Origin: DASPMP01 sp035758925
GTDB taxonomy: Bacteria; Gemmatimonadota; Gemmatimonadetes; Gemmatimonadales; Gemmatimonadaceae
Length of the DNA: 64,000 nucleotides
Assembly: GCA_035758925.1 (NCBI GenBank)
Contig: DASTVV010000103.1
Location: forward strand, 7,103-71,102
Direction of reading: 5' to 3'
The notes beneath the pieces are model-generated. The model was not told the DNA's origin. It made no database searches and saw only the letters and a program-made list of their open reading frames with translations. The translations under genes were made by a program, and so were the position numbers. How positions within the stretch are numbered: position 1 is the stretch's first letter; each line of letters opens with the position of its first letter. Shown here one piece after another: positions 55,180 to 63,881 of the stretch.

Positions 55180-55967
55180 CGCGAGCTCGACGAACTCGGC
55201 GGTACGCCTTCGCGGTTCTTGAGCTGAAAGGTCACGGTGCCGAAGGACATGTGCGTCTTCATCTGAAGCATCATCCGCGCGTCGTCCGCCGAGATCCAGA
55301 CTTCCGCGTTGGCGCCTTCGGCGAAAATGCCCTTGGCCTTGATCTTCGGCTGTAACACGACGGCGTCGAACTCTCCAGCGGGAACCCGGATCCGTTCGCG
55401 ACGCAGCACCGTGATGGTCACCGGATTCCGGTCCGGCTTGAAATAGCGATTGAACGAGTAGGTCTTGCCGACTTCGAGCGGGATCGTGCGCAGAAAGTAG
55501 ATGAACGCGCCGTCGTCGAGCGGCCGCTCGACGGTTGCGTGCTCGACCTTGTCCGACCCCATGTAAATGCCGCGATCGGGAAAGATTTCGTAGGTTCGGT
55601 CCCGCTCGTACTGACCCTGGTCGATCTTCTGGTGATATCGCAGCGACACGAGCGTATTCGGATCGAACCAGCTCTCGTAGTAGTCGCTCACTTTGAAGAA
55701 CAGCATCGACCCCGACATCTGGAACACGCTGTGATACACAGGGTGGCCACGCACCGTGTCGACTTTCCGGAGTTCGGCAACCGCCGTTCCCTTGCCGATG
55801 GGTCCGACCTTCACGGCGTACGTGAGTCGCTCACCGACGGCGAACGGTCGCTTGACCGTAACCTCGCCGGCCGCGCTGTCCACCTGCTGGGAGAAGGCTC
55901 GTGGGGCCGCCGCAGCGACGCTGGCGAGCGCGACCGCGACGAGCTGTATCGTGGCACCGAGTCTCAT
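55176..55967 (-). CDS. DUF3108 exported protein
   Basis: 263 residues with a signal peptide (LVAVALASVAAAAPRAFSQQ). The mature part matches DUF3108: RPFAVGERLTYAVKVGPIGKGTAVAELR, SVFQMSGSMLFFKVSDYYESWFDP and VPAGEFDAVVLQPKIKAKGIFAEGANAEVWISADDARMML. This is a conserved periplasmic protein of unknown function in many Gram-negatives. It lies directly downstream, on the same strand, of the MsbA-type exporter gene (53-nt gap), so a role in envelope lipid traffic is plausible (inference). The end is Ser-rich (PPSSSSSR). Confidence 0.88.
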   Translation of the reverse strand: MRLGATIQLVAVALASVAAAAPRAFSQQVDSAAGEVTVKRPFAVGERLTYAVKVGPIGKGTAVAELRKVDTVRGHPVYHSVFQMSGSMLFFKVSDYYESWFDPNTLVSLRYHQKIDQGQYERDRTYEIFPDRGIYMGSDKVEHATVERPLDDGAFIYFLRTIPLEVGKTYSFNRYFKPDRNPVTITVLRRERIRVPAGEFDAVVLQPKIKAKGIFAEGANAEVWISADDARMMLQMKTHMSFGTVTFQLKNREGVPPSSSSSR

Positions 55968-56020
55968 TCCGCTCCTCTGTGCGACCGGCCCGCCGACCAG
56001 GCGTCGGCGCCGGTTGGCCG

Positions 56021-57919
56021 CTACAGTGTCGTGTTCGAGCGGGTCGGTACCCGGATCTCCTCTTTCGGCGATGGCACGGGCAGGAAGTCCTCGCCCGGGT
56101 TGATGAACACGTCCTTTTCCACGCCGTACTGCCGGTCGTGCAAGTCCCGATACCGTCCGCCGAGCATCATCAACTCATGGTGCGTGCCACGCTCGACGAT
56201 CTCGCCGGCCTCGAGCACGAGGATCTGGTCTGCGCTTTCGATGGTGGACAGACGATGCGCGATGACGAATGTCGTGCGACCGCGACGCAGGCTGCGCAGG
56301 CCGTCGCGGATCATCGCCTCGCTCTCGCTGTCGAGTGACGACGTCGCCTCGTCGAGGATCATGATGCGCGGGTCAGCGAGAATCGCGCGAGCGATGGCGA
56401 CGCGCTGGCGCTGTCCTCCCGAGAGCTTTACGCCGCGCTCACCGACGATGGTGTCGTACTTGTTGGGGAACGCCTCGACGAATTCGTCCGCGTGTGCGAT
56501 GCGCGCGGCGGCCATCACCTCTTCGGGAGTAGCGCCGGGCCTCGAGTACGCGATGTTTTCGCGGACGGTGCCGTCGAACAGGAAATTGTCTTGAAGCACG
56601 ACGCCGACGTGCGCGCGGTAGTCATGCAACCGCACTGTCTCGAGGTCTCTGCCGTCCACGATGATCCGGCCAGCCTTGGGGCGCGCGAACGCCATCACCA
56701 GGCTCACCAGGGTGCTCTTGCCACCGCCGCTCGATCCCACGAGTGCCGTGGTGGTGCCCGGCTTGGCGTGGAAGCTGATGCGCTTGAGGACGGGCACTCC
56801 CGGGTTGTACTCGAACCACACGTCGCGAAACTCGATGTCGCCCTCGACGTCAGTGACTTCCGCCTTGTCCAGGTCCGTCTGGTCCTCGGTGGCCATGTCG
56901 CGGATCTCGCGAATGCGGTCGAGCCCGGCGAATGCCTCGGTGATCTGCGTGCCGATCGACGCGATGCCGACGAGCGGCGCCGCGACCATGCCGATGAAGA
57001 AGACATACATCATCATGTCGCCAAGGGTCATGCGGCCGGCGAGCACGTCGCGTCCGCCGACGATGATCATCAGCACGCCGATCAGTCCGGTGATGACCGC
57101 GACTCCGGAACCCACCGCCGAGGTTCCGGTGATCGTGGACGCCACGTTACGGAACAGGCGGTGTGCGCCCTTGGCGAACGTGAGTCGCTCGCGCCGCTCG
57201 GCGGTGTAGACCTTCACGATCCGGATCCCCCCGACCGACTCGGCCAGCCGACCCGTCACCTCCGCGTTGATGGCGCCACGCTCGCGAAAGAGCGGACGCA
57301 GCTTCTTGAACGCGATGGACATCATGCTGCCGAAGCCCACCAGAATCACCACCGTGGACAGCGTCAGCTTCCAGTTGAGCCACATGAGCACGCCGACCGA
57401 GATCGCGGCCGTGAGGAATCCGCCGACGAGCTGAATGATTCCGGTGCCGACGAGGTTGCGCACACCCTCGGCATCGCTCATCACCCGAGAGATGAGAATT
57501 CCGGTCTTGGTGGAGTCGAAGTAGGACACCGGCAGGCGAAGCACGTGTGACTGAACGGACTTTCGCATCGCCGTGATGGCGCGCTGGCCCGCGAGCGAGA
57601 CGACTTGAGAAAGGCCGAACCCGGTGAGTGCCTGCACCACCGTGGCGCCAAGCGTGGCGAGCGCGAGCGGAAGCAACAGCCCCGCTCGGTGTTTTCCAAT
57701 GACGTCGTCGATCAGGAACTTCGAGCTCGCCGGCAGCACCAGGCCCGCCAGTCGGTTCACGAGCATCAGGGAAAACCCGATCGCAAGCGAGCGCTTGTGG
57801 CGCGACATCAGGTCGCGCATTTCGCGCCAGGCGCGTTGTGCGTCGAGCTTCTTCTTGTCCGGCCTCCCGGTGGGGCGCGGCGGTTCCGGTTTACCTGCGG
57901 GTAGTGTCACTCGTACCAA
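56021..57919 (-). CDS. MsbA-type ABC exporter (fused permease and ATPase)
   Basis: 632 residues. An N-terminal six-TM exporter domain (LAIGFSLMLVNRLAGLVLP, ALATLGATVVQALTGFGL, IIQLVGGFLTAAISVGVLMWL and later segments) precedes an ATPase with Walker A VGSSGGGKST, signature KLSGGQRQRVAIARAIL, Walker B RIMILDEATSSLDSESE and the H-loop VIAHRLSTIES. A flippase-type half-transporter for lipid A-like molecules, lipids or drugs fits. It dimerises. The start is uncertain between TTG 57919 and GTG 57910. It is divergent from the amine-oxidase gene, with under 90 nt between them. Confidence 0.93.
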   Translation of the reverse strand: MVRVTLPAGKPEPPRPTGRPDKKKLDAQRAWREMRDLMSRHKRSLAIGFSLMLVNRLAGLVLPASSKFLIDDVIGKHRAGLLLPLALATLGATVVQALTGFGLSQVVSLAGQRAITAMRKSVQSHVLRLPVSYFDSTKTGILISRVMSDAEGVRNLVGTGIIQLVGGFLTAAISVGVLMWLNWKLTLSTVVILVGFGSMMSIAFKKLRPLFRERGAINAEVTGRLAESVGGIRIVKVYTAERRERLTFAKGAHRLFRNVASTITGTSAVGSGVAVITGLIGVLMIIVGGRDVLAGRMTLGDMMMYVFFIGMVAAPLVGIASIGTQITEAFAGLDRIREIRDMATEDQTDLDKAEVTDVEGDIEFRDVWFEYNPGVPVLKRISFHAKPGTTTALVGSSGGGKSTLVSLVMAFARPKAGRIIVDGRDLETVRLHDYRAHVGVVLQDNFLFDGTVRENIAYSRPGATPEEVMAAARIAHADEFVEAFPNKYDTIVGERGVKLSGGQRQRVAIARAILADPRIMILDEATSSLDSESEAMIRDGLRSLRRGRTTFVIAHRLSTIESADQILVLEAGEIVERGTHHELMMLGGRYRDLHDRQYGVEKDVFINPGEDFLPVPSPKEEIRVPTRSNTTL

Positions 57920-57996
57920 TTTAACAGTGCGACCACGAGTCCCGCCGTGCCCTCAGGCATGTCGACGACACGAACACGGTCCAATCGGAGGACTTC

Positions 57997-59178
57997 CTGG
58001 GCACCAAGAACGAGAAACACGTCGCAATCATCGGCGCCGGCTTCGCGGGTCTCACCGCCGCATATCGACTTGGCGAGGCCGGTCACACGGTCACCGTTCT
58101 CGAGACCCAGTCGCGTGTCGGCGGCAGGGCGCTCACCGTGCGCTCCTCTGTTTCCGAGGGGCTGGTGGCGCAGGCTGGACCAGCGCGTTTTCCCGGTGCG
58201 TTCGAACGCGTGCTGTCATACGCCCGCCAGTTCGATCTCGCGCTCGCGCCGTTCTATCCAAGCAGTGGCAGGTTCGTGGCGTTCCGAAATGGCACCCGAA
58301 TCACCAACTACGCACCAACTCCTGATGATTTTTGGGCCTACTCCGCGCCGGCTCGCTCGGGCATTGCCGGCATCGCGACGAATTCGATCGCCGCGCTCCG
58401 ACGCGTCGCCGGAACACCGCGTGCCCGAGCCGTGACGCCGACGTATCGCTTCAGTCGCGGCACCGACAGTCTCGCGCACGCGCTCGCCGCCGCCGGGCGC
58501 GGCGATATTCGGCTCGACACGACCGTTCAGTCGCTCGTTCAGGATGCTGGCGGCGTCCGTGTCTCGTGTACTACGGCGCAAGGAGATGTCTCGGTGGATG
58601 CAGACTACCTCGTGTGCGCCGTGCCCCTGTCACAGTTGGCGGCGCTGCGCTTTTCGCCGGCGCTCCCCGAAGAGATGCGCGAGCTGGCCACGACAATTCC
58701 GTTCAGCTCGGCGCTTCGCATTTTCCTCGAAATGCGCCGACCCTACTGGCGCGACGAGGGCTTCAACGGCTTTGGCATCACGGACACGGTGGGAGAGATC
58801 TGGGATCCGCACTTCGACGAGGCCGCGATGCCCGCGTTGCTGGTTTGCTACGCCCGGGACGAATTGGCGGAGCGCCTTTCGGCGCTGGATGAGCCGCGGC
58901 GGATCGCACGAGCCGTTGACGAGGTCGATCGCGTGTTGCCAGGCGCCACCGCGCATTTCCTGCGCGGCGCGTCGATCGTCTGGCGAGAGCAGCGCTGGAT
59001 TGGCGGCGGCTGGCCCATGGTGCGCAACGGCTACGAATCGCGAATCAGTGTTTTTCGGAGGAGATTCGGACGCGTGTTTTTCGCCGGCGACTATGCGACC
59101 GAACCCGCGTGGCTCAACATGGTCGAAGGGGCAATCGAATCAGGAGAGCGGGCGGCGAATGCCATTCACGCCAGCTGA
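57997..59178 (+). CDS. FAD-dependent amine oxidase-like protein, probable CTG start
   Basis: About 393 residues. The Rossmann motif VAIIGAGFAGLTAAYRLGEAGHTVTVLETQSRVGGRALTV and the C-terminal FAD motif VFFAGDYATEPAWLNMVEGAIESGERAANAI are complete, marking a monoamine-oxidase/protoporphyrinogen-oxidase-like flavoenzyme. In the frame that encodes the FAD motif there is no ATG, GTG or TTG between the preceding stop (57922-57924) and 58138. CTG 57997 lies four bases after a strong Shine-Dalgarno GGAGGA (57987-57992), so it is the best start. A one-base indel joining ATG 57959 is the alternative. The substrate is unknown. Confidence 0.8.
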   Translation: MGTKNEKHVAIIGAGFAGLTAAYRLGEAGHTVTVLETQSRVGGRALTVRSSVSEGLVAQAGPARFPGAFERVLSYARQFDLALAPFYPSSGRFVAFRNGTRITNYAPTPDDFWAYSAPARSGIAGIATNSIAALRRVAGTPRARAVTPTYRFSRGTDSLAHALAAAGRGDIRLDTTVQSLVQDAGGVRVSCTTAQGDVSVDADYLVCAVPLSQLAALRFSPALPEEMRELATTIPFSSALRIFLEMRRPYWRDEGFNGFGITDTVGEIWDPHFDEAAMPALLVCYARDELAERLSALDEPRRIARAVDEVDRVLPGATAHFLRGASIVWREQRWIGGGWPMVRNGYESRISVFRRRFGRVFFAGDYATEPAWLNMVEGAIESGERAANAIHAS

Positions 59179-59518
59179 CCCTTTCAGTGTCCTTTGCGTG
59201 ACTTTGGCGAGCGGCAACGACGGGTCAATTCGACTTTGGGGTCGCTTGTGACTTTCCCGCTAGATATTCCATTTGTTCCTGCCCGACGTGGCGTGTGCGC
59301 AACGGACATGTGGCGCTAGTCCATCGGTCGTCGGTTTCCAGCAGGGGTCTGTGCTGGTACCAGTACTGTAAGATTAGAAGTCGCAATATGTTACGTGCTG
59401 GCCGCTTCAGGCACGCGAGGTGCCATGCAGCAGCCCGATTTCACGTCGGTCTGGAATTCGGTGTCTATTACATGCACGCTTTGTTCTCGTAGACAGCACC
59501 CACTAACCCGGTAGCACC
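59179..59518. promoter_or_regulatory. Non-coding upstream region of exopolysaccharide genes
   Basis: 340 nt without a convincing gene. It contains two GTGACTTT direct repeats (59198-59205 and 59248-59255), a palindrome CTGGTACCAG (59354-59363) and AT-richer patches (TAGATATTCC near 59261). It probably carries the promoter of the downstream wza-like gene; no specific regulator site can be named. Confidence 0.4.
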
Positions 59519-60241
59519 TTGTCGTCCAAACGATTCCTTCCTCTTCTCGGGCTGCTGTTCGCGGTTTCTCTCGGAGCTCAGTCGACACTGGCATCGACCG
59601 GCAGGGAGTACGAGTCCAGGGCACAGATCCAAACTGCCATTCGTGATGCCGAGGCAGGCGGCCGCAAGGCGGAAGCCTGGCTCCTCCGATCACGCCTGCA
59701 GAACGGGGACTTTCAAGAGGGCGATCGCGTCGTTGTCGCGCTGGAGACCAGCTCCCGGGTGGATACACTCCAGGTGAGAACCGGGCGGGTGCTACAATTG
59801 GCCGGGATGGGTGACGTTCAGCTTACTGGCGTTCTTCGTTCGGAGCTGACCGACACGCTCAGGTATCACCTGTCGAGATATCTGAAGAACCCGGGCGTGC
59901 GCGCGACCTCGCTATTGCCGATTTCGGTGCTCGGAAATGTTGTGGCGCCAGGGTTCTACTACACGACAGCGGACATGACGCTGAGGGATCTCATCATGAA
60001 GGCCGGTGGTCCGCGTGAGGCCAACATGGAGAAGGTTGTGGTTCGTCGGTCAGGCGAGGTGATCTGGCGCGAAGCCGACGTTCGGACGGCGATTACCGAG
60101 GGTCTGTCACTCGACAGGATGCACATGCGCGCTGGTGACGAGATCTTCATTCCCGCCAGGCGTCGTTGGCTCGATCTTCCGACCGCGATATCCGTCATGA
60201 GCGCGGCAGGAACGCTGGCGCTGATCTTCCTTCGCAATTAG
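59519..60241 (+). CDS. Polysaccharide export outer-membrane protein (Wza-like, SLBB domain)
   Basis: 240 residues with a signal peptide (LPLLGLLFAVSLGAQ). A polysaccharide-export-like domain (FQEGDRVVVALE to VQLTGVLRSELTDTLRYHLSRYLKNPGVRA) is followed by an SLBB beta-grasp (LPISVLGNVVAPGFYYTTADMTLRDLIMKAGGPREAN) and a final hydrophobic segment (TAISVMSAAGTLALIFLRN). Family members form the outer-membrane channel for capsule or exopolysaccharide. TTG 59519 is chosen as the only start giving the signal peptide. It is shorter than E. coli Wza, with a single SLBB. The autokinase gene follows after 48 nt. Confidence 0.88.
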   Translation: MSSKRFLPLLGLLFAVSLGAQSTLASTGREYESRAQIQTAIRDAEAGGRKAEAWLLRSRLQNGDFQEGDRVVVALETSSRVDTLQVRTGRVLQLAGMGDVQLTGVLRSELTDTLRYHLSRYLKNPGVRATSLLPISVLGNVVAPGFYYTTADMTLRDLIMKAGGPREANMEKVVVRRSGEVIWREADVRTAITEGLSLDRMHMRAGDEIFIPARRRWLDLPTAISVMSAAGTLALIFLRN

Positions 60242-60289
60242 TGCTTTTTCATGAAACCCGTATGACGGACTGACGGTAGAACCAGGCAA

Positions 60290-62686
60290 ATGTCAGGACT
60301 CATTTCCGCTTCGGCAAACGGCGCAGTCGGTATGCCCGGCCCCATCGACGAGGGCTACGCTCCCGCTTCGGCCGTGCCGCAACAGCATCCGCTCGACCGG
60401 CCCCTTGCTGCCATCCGGCGATACAAGTGGCTCATCGTCGCCGTTGTGGTCCTGGCTACGACGGTTGGTGTTGCCGGGACGCGGCTCATGACGCCGCAGT
60501 ATGCCGTGCGCGCGACGGTCTGGATTGCTGGCTCCTCTAATGGCGATGAAAAGAGCGGACCGATTCGGTCCAGCGAGCTCCTGAATTCCGGCGCGTGGGT
60601 CGAGCTGTTCCGCAGCTACCGGATCGTCGACGAAGTGGTTCGGAAGCTCTCGCTGTATCTCGATCCCGAGAAGGCGGACGATGCTCCGCTGTTCGCCGGG
60701 TTTACGCTCGCCAATCGGTTTGCGCCCGGACGTTACCAGCTGGAGCTCGACAACGTGCGCAAAGCATGGGCGCTCAAGACGGGCGCCGGCGTCACCGTCG
60801 AACGCGGAACTGCCGCTGACTCGATTGGACGCAAGGTGGGATTTCTCTGGCAGCTTCCCGCGGCCGCCTTCCAGGGCAAGAGCGACCGAACCGTGAAATT
60901 CACGGTCGTCACGCCGCGCGAGAAGTCGATGGAGCTGCTCAAGCGCGTGGATACGCGGCTGCCTCCGGGGAGCACATTCCTGTGGCTCAGCTACGAGGAC
61001 AAGAATCCGCGCGTGGCCGCCCAGACGCTCAACACCTGGCTGGCAGAGTTCCTGTCCGTTGCCGCTGACCTCAAGAAGCACAACGTGACGGAGTTCGCCA
61101 ACATCCTGCAGGGTCAGCTGCAGTACGCCGAAAAGGCGACGCAGGATGCCGAGGCAGCCTATCAGGGCTTCCGTGTGAACACCATCACGATGCCCGCCGA
61201 AGGTGTGCCGGTTGCCGCCAATGCCGCTGGCGCAGCGGCCGACCGCGACCCGGCATTGATGAGCTACTTCGAGCAGAAGATCGAGCAGGACAACATCAAG
61301 CACGACCGTGAAGCGCTCGAACGAGCCCTTGCGAGCGCCTCGGCTGCCAGTGCGCCGTATGAGGGGTTGCTGCTCATTCCCAGCGTCGCCCAGAGTCCTG
61401 GGGCGGAAGGCCTGCGCGAGGCGTTCAAGTCGCAATACGCGTTACAGGCCCGGTTGCGCGCGGAACGGCAGAACTTCACTGACGAGTACCCCACGGTGAA
61501 GGAGCTCGTCACGAGCCTGAAAGTCCTGCAGACCCAGACGATTCCACAGCTCGCCAATCAACTGCTAGTGCAACTTCGCGAGCGTGAGAACGATCTCAGT
61601 CGCCGTATCCAGGCCTCGGGACGCGAGCTCCAGCAGATTCCGCCGCGTACGATCGAGGAGCGTCGTCTGCACCGCGCTGTCGTGGTCTCCGAAGGTCTGT
61701 ATACGAACCTGAAGAGTCGCTACGCCGAGGCCCGTCTGGCTGAGGCCAGTGCGACGCCGGACATCAGCGTCCTGGACACGGCCATTGCGCCCCTGTCACC
61801 GACCAAGAACACCGCGCCGAAGCTCATCCTGTTCGCGATCGCCGGTGGATTTGGCGCGGCGATCGGACTGGCGTTGTTGCTCGACGCGCTCGACCGCAAG
61901 ATTCGCTACTCTGATCAGGCGGCATCCGATCTCGGCCTGGTCATCGCCGGAGCGGTGCCGCGGATTCCCCGTTCTGGCGTGAGCACCGGTTCGCCGGAGC
62001 AGATTCTCCAGTTCGTCGAGTCGTTCCGGTCGCTGCGCATGCATGTCGTGCACACCATCCCGGGTCAGCAATTCACGCTCTCGGTAACGAGCGCGGCACC
62101 CGGCGATGGAAAGTCGCTCGTGTCCGCGAATCTCGCGCTTTCGTTTGCAGAGTCCGGACTGCGAACCGTCCTGATCGACGGCGACACACGCCGTGGATCG
62201 CTCAACAAGATGTTCGGCCTCCTGGCGAAGGATGGCCTCACCGAGTACCTCGCCGGACAGGTCCAGGAATCGGAGATTGTTCGTCCGACGGCTCACGCCA
62301 ACCTTTCATTCGTGAGCTGCGGCCGCCGTAATCAGCGTAGCCCGGAATTGCTGGCGTCGCCGAGGTTGAAGCAGTTGGTTGAGCGGCTCAGCGGCATGTT
62401 CGACGTGGTCATCTTCGATACGCCGCCGCTGGCGGCCGGCATCGACGCATACGCGATTTCGGCTGCGGCCGGCCGCGTACTCATGGTCCTGCGCATGGGC
62501 CAAACCGAACGCCGACTGGCCTCGGCCAAACTGACGGTGCTCGACCGACTGCCTGTCGAGGTATTGGGCGCAGTGTTGAACGGCGTTCAGCCGACGGGCG
62601 AGTTCCAGTACTACGCGTACACACCGGGTTACGGCATCGAGCCCCAGGAGACTGCTGGCGCGCTAAGCGCCAGTGCCTCGGACTAG
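60290..62686 (+). CDS. Wzz-domain tyrosine autokinase (Wzc/BY-kinase-like)
   Basis: 798 residues. Two membrane segments (WLIVAVVVLATTVGVAG, about 44-60, and LILFAIAGGFGAAIGLALLLDALD, about 508-531) frame a long periplasmic coiled-coil Wzz chain-length domain. The cytoplasmic C-terminus is a BY-kinase: Walker A TSAAPGDGKSLVSANLAL, Walker A' LRTVLIDGDTRRGSLN, Walker B VVIFDTPPL and a tyrosine-rich tail (FQYYAYTPGYGIEP) for autophosphorylation. It controls polymer length and export together with the Wza-like protein. The wbaP-like gene follows after about 300 nt containing a hairpin. No cognate phosphatase is seen in the window. Confidence 0.94.
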   Translation: MSGLISASANGAVGMPGPIDEGYAPASAVPQQHPLDRPLAAIRRYKWLIVAVVVLATTVGVAGTRLMTPQYAVRATVWIAGSSNGDEKSGPIRSSELLNSGAWVELFRSYRIVDEVVRKLSLYLDPEKADDAPLFAGFTLANRFAPGRYQLELDNVRKAWALKTGAGVTVERGTAADSIGRKVGFLWQLPAAAFQGKSDRTVKFTVVTPREKSMELLKRVDTRLPPGSTFLWLSYEDKNPRVAAQTLNTWLAEFLSVAADLKKHNVTEFANILQGQLQYAEKATQDAEAAYQGFRVNTITMPAEGVPVAANAAGAAADRDPALMSYFEQKIEQDNIKHDREALERALASASAASAPYEGLLLIPSVAQSPGAEGLREAFKSQYALQARLRAERQNFTDEYPTVKELVTSLKVLQTQTIPQLANQLLVQLRERENDLSRRIQASGRELQQIPPRTIEERRLHRAVVVSEGLYTNLKSRYAEARLAEASATPDISVLDTAIAPLSPTKNTAPKLILFAIAGGFGAAIGLALLLDALDRKIRYSDQAASDLGLVIAGAVPRIPRSGVSTGSPEQILQFVESFRSLRMHVVHTIPGQQFTLSVTSAAPGDGKSLVSANLALSFAESGLRTVLIDGDTRRGSLNKMFGLLAKDGLTEYLAGQVQESEIVRPTAHANLSFVSCGRRNQRSPELLASPRLKQLVERLSGMFDVVIFDTPPLAAGIDAYAISAAAGRVLMVLRMGQTERRLASAKLTVLDRLPVEVLGAVLNGVQPTGEFQYYAYTPGYGIEPQETAGALSASASD

Positions 62687-62699
62687 CCCAAGGTCCGAT

Positions 62700-62744
62700 G
62701 GGCGCACGGTGGTCGATCCACTCTATCGACAGACCGTTGCGCCC
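62700..62744 (+). other. Imperfect hairpin downstream of autokinase gene
   Basis: GGGCGCACGGT and GTCGAT (62700-62717) pair with ATCGAC, ACCGT and GCGCCC (62725-62744) with small bulges; a CCACTCT loop. No T-run follows. It may partially terminate or protect the upstream transcript. The rest of 62745-62983 has no convincing gene. Confidence 0.6.
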
Positions 62745-62983
62745 CGCCTACCACTTGTGGGACAACCGCCACAAATCCGCGCCTCAGTCTCTCCCGAAGC
62801 GAAATCGCTTTGATCTCGTAAGTCGTTGAAAAGGCGCCAGTTGTAGAGCGGACCGCCTCCGAGACCAGCGAGCACGCAGGCTGCATTAGGCCATGCCAAC
62901 GAGTCGCCCCTCGCGACTCCTCGTAGCACCCCTCACAGGTCTGCTGTACCGCCCGCCCCACGGTCCCCGGAGGACGTTCGGTT

Positions 62984-63814
62984 ATGGAGGCTGCGCTGTC
63001 TTCAGTCACGTCTGCTGCCCGCTCTTCTGCTGTCCACTCGTCTGGTGCGGTGGGCAGAGCAGGTTATCCCACACCGGTTCGCAAAAGGCATAGACGCTCG
63101 GACGCTCCGCTCGAGCTTCTCCCGCGCAGCGCCGACGTCGCGCCTTCCGCGGCCGAGGAAGTCTTCCCGCGCGAGCGCTCGGAGACGGTTAGCCGGACGC
63201 TGAACGTCGCAATCGCTTTCGTTGCCCTGGTATTGGTGACGCCGATCCTCGCGATCGTGGCCGCGCTCATCAAGCTCACGTCCAGGGGCCCGGTGCTGTA
63301 TTCACAGACCCGTGTCGGTGTCGACCGTCGTTTCCGCCAGTCGGAGACGGACGATCGCAGGTCGCACGATCACGGCGGCAAGCCGTTCACGATGTACAAG
63401 TTCCGCACGATGTGCGTGGACGCCGAAGCGGACGGGCGCGCCGTCTGGGCGTCGAAGACGGACTCGCGAGTGACGCCGATCGGCGGCATGCTGCGTCGCT
63501 GCCGCCTGGATGAGCTGCCGCAGCTGTACAACGTGATTCGCGGCGACATGAACATCGTCGGTCCGCGGCCGGAGCGTCCCTCGATCTTCGCCGAGCTTCG
63601 CCAGAGTATCCCCGAGTACCACATGCGCCAGCGTGTGAAGCCCGGTATTACCGGTTGGGCGCAGATCAATCAGTCCTACGACGCGTGCGTCGATGACGTC
63701 CGTCGCAAGGTGGGATACGACCTCGAGTACCTTCGCCGTCAAGGCATGATCGAGGATCTCCGGATCATGTCCATGACGTTACCGGTGATGTTGTTCCGGC
63801 GTGGAGGCTGGTAA
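62984..63814 (+). CDS. Bacterial sugar transferase (WbaP/ExoY-like)
   Basis: 276 residues. A low-complexity Ser/Ala/Arg-rich N-terminal segment (about 1-60) precedes one membrane helix (LNVAIAFVALVLVTPILAIVAALI) and the catalytic domain: KLTSRGPVLYSQTRVG, TMYKFRTMCVDAEADGRAVWA, RRCRLDELPQLYNVIRGDMNIVGPRPERP and KPGITGWAQINQSYDA. These phosphoglycosyl transferases attach the first sugar phosphate to undecaprenyl phosphate and begin exopolysaccharide repeat synthesis. GGAGGA lies about 9 nt before ATG 62984. It is followed by a hairpin; the rest of the locus lies beyond the window. Confidence 0.94.
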   Translation: MEAALSSVTSAARSSAVHSSGAVGRAGYPTPVRKRHRRSDAPLELLPRSADVAPSAAEEVFPRERSETVSRTLNVAIAFVALVLVTPILAIVAALIKLTSRGPVLYSQTRVGVDRRFRQSETDDRRSHDHGGKPFTMYKFRTMCVDAEADGRAVWASKTDSRVTPIGGMLRRCRLDELPQLYNVIRGDMNIVGPRPERPSIFAELRQSIPEYHMRQRVKPGITGWAQINQSYDACVDDVRRKVGYDLEYLRRQGMIEDLRIMSMTLPVMLFRRGGW

Positions 63815-63841
63815 GCAGTACCGGGTGTTCGCGACATAAGC

Positions 63842-63881
63842 GAGCGGCGACTTCGTAGCAGCACTCACGAGGTCGCCGCTC
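63842..63881 (+). terminator. Hairpin after sugar transferase gene
   Basis: GAGCGGCGAC (63842-63851) is perfectly complementary to GTCGCCGCTC (63872-63881), with additional weak pairing inside (TCGT / ACGA), followed by TGCATTTCG. Terminator-like, although the T-run is weak. I see no gene in the remaining bases to 64000. Confidence 0.6.

Noticed and set aside
62723..62929. 68-residue minus-strand frame between wzc-like and wbaP-like genes (GGGPLYNWRLFNDLRDQSDF)
   Set aside because: The sequence looks less random than other shadows, but there is no ribosome-binding site, no known domain and no supporting neighbour; left as unassigned.
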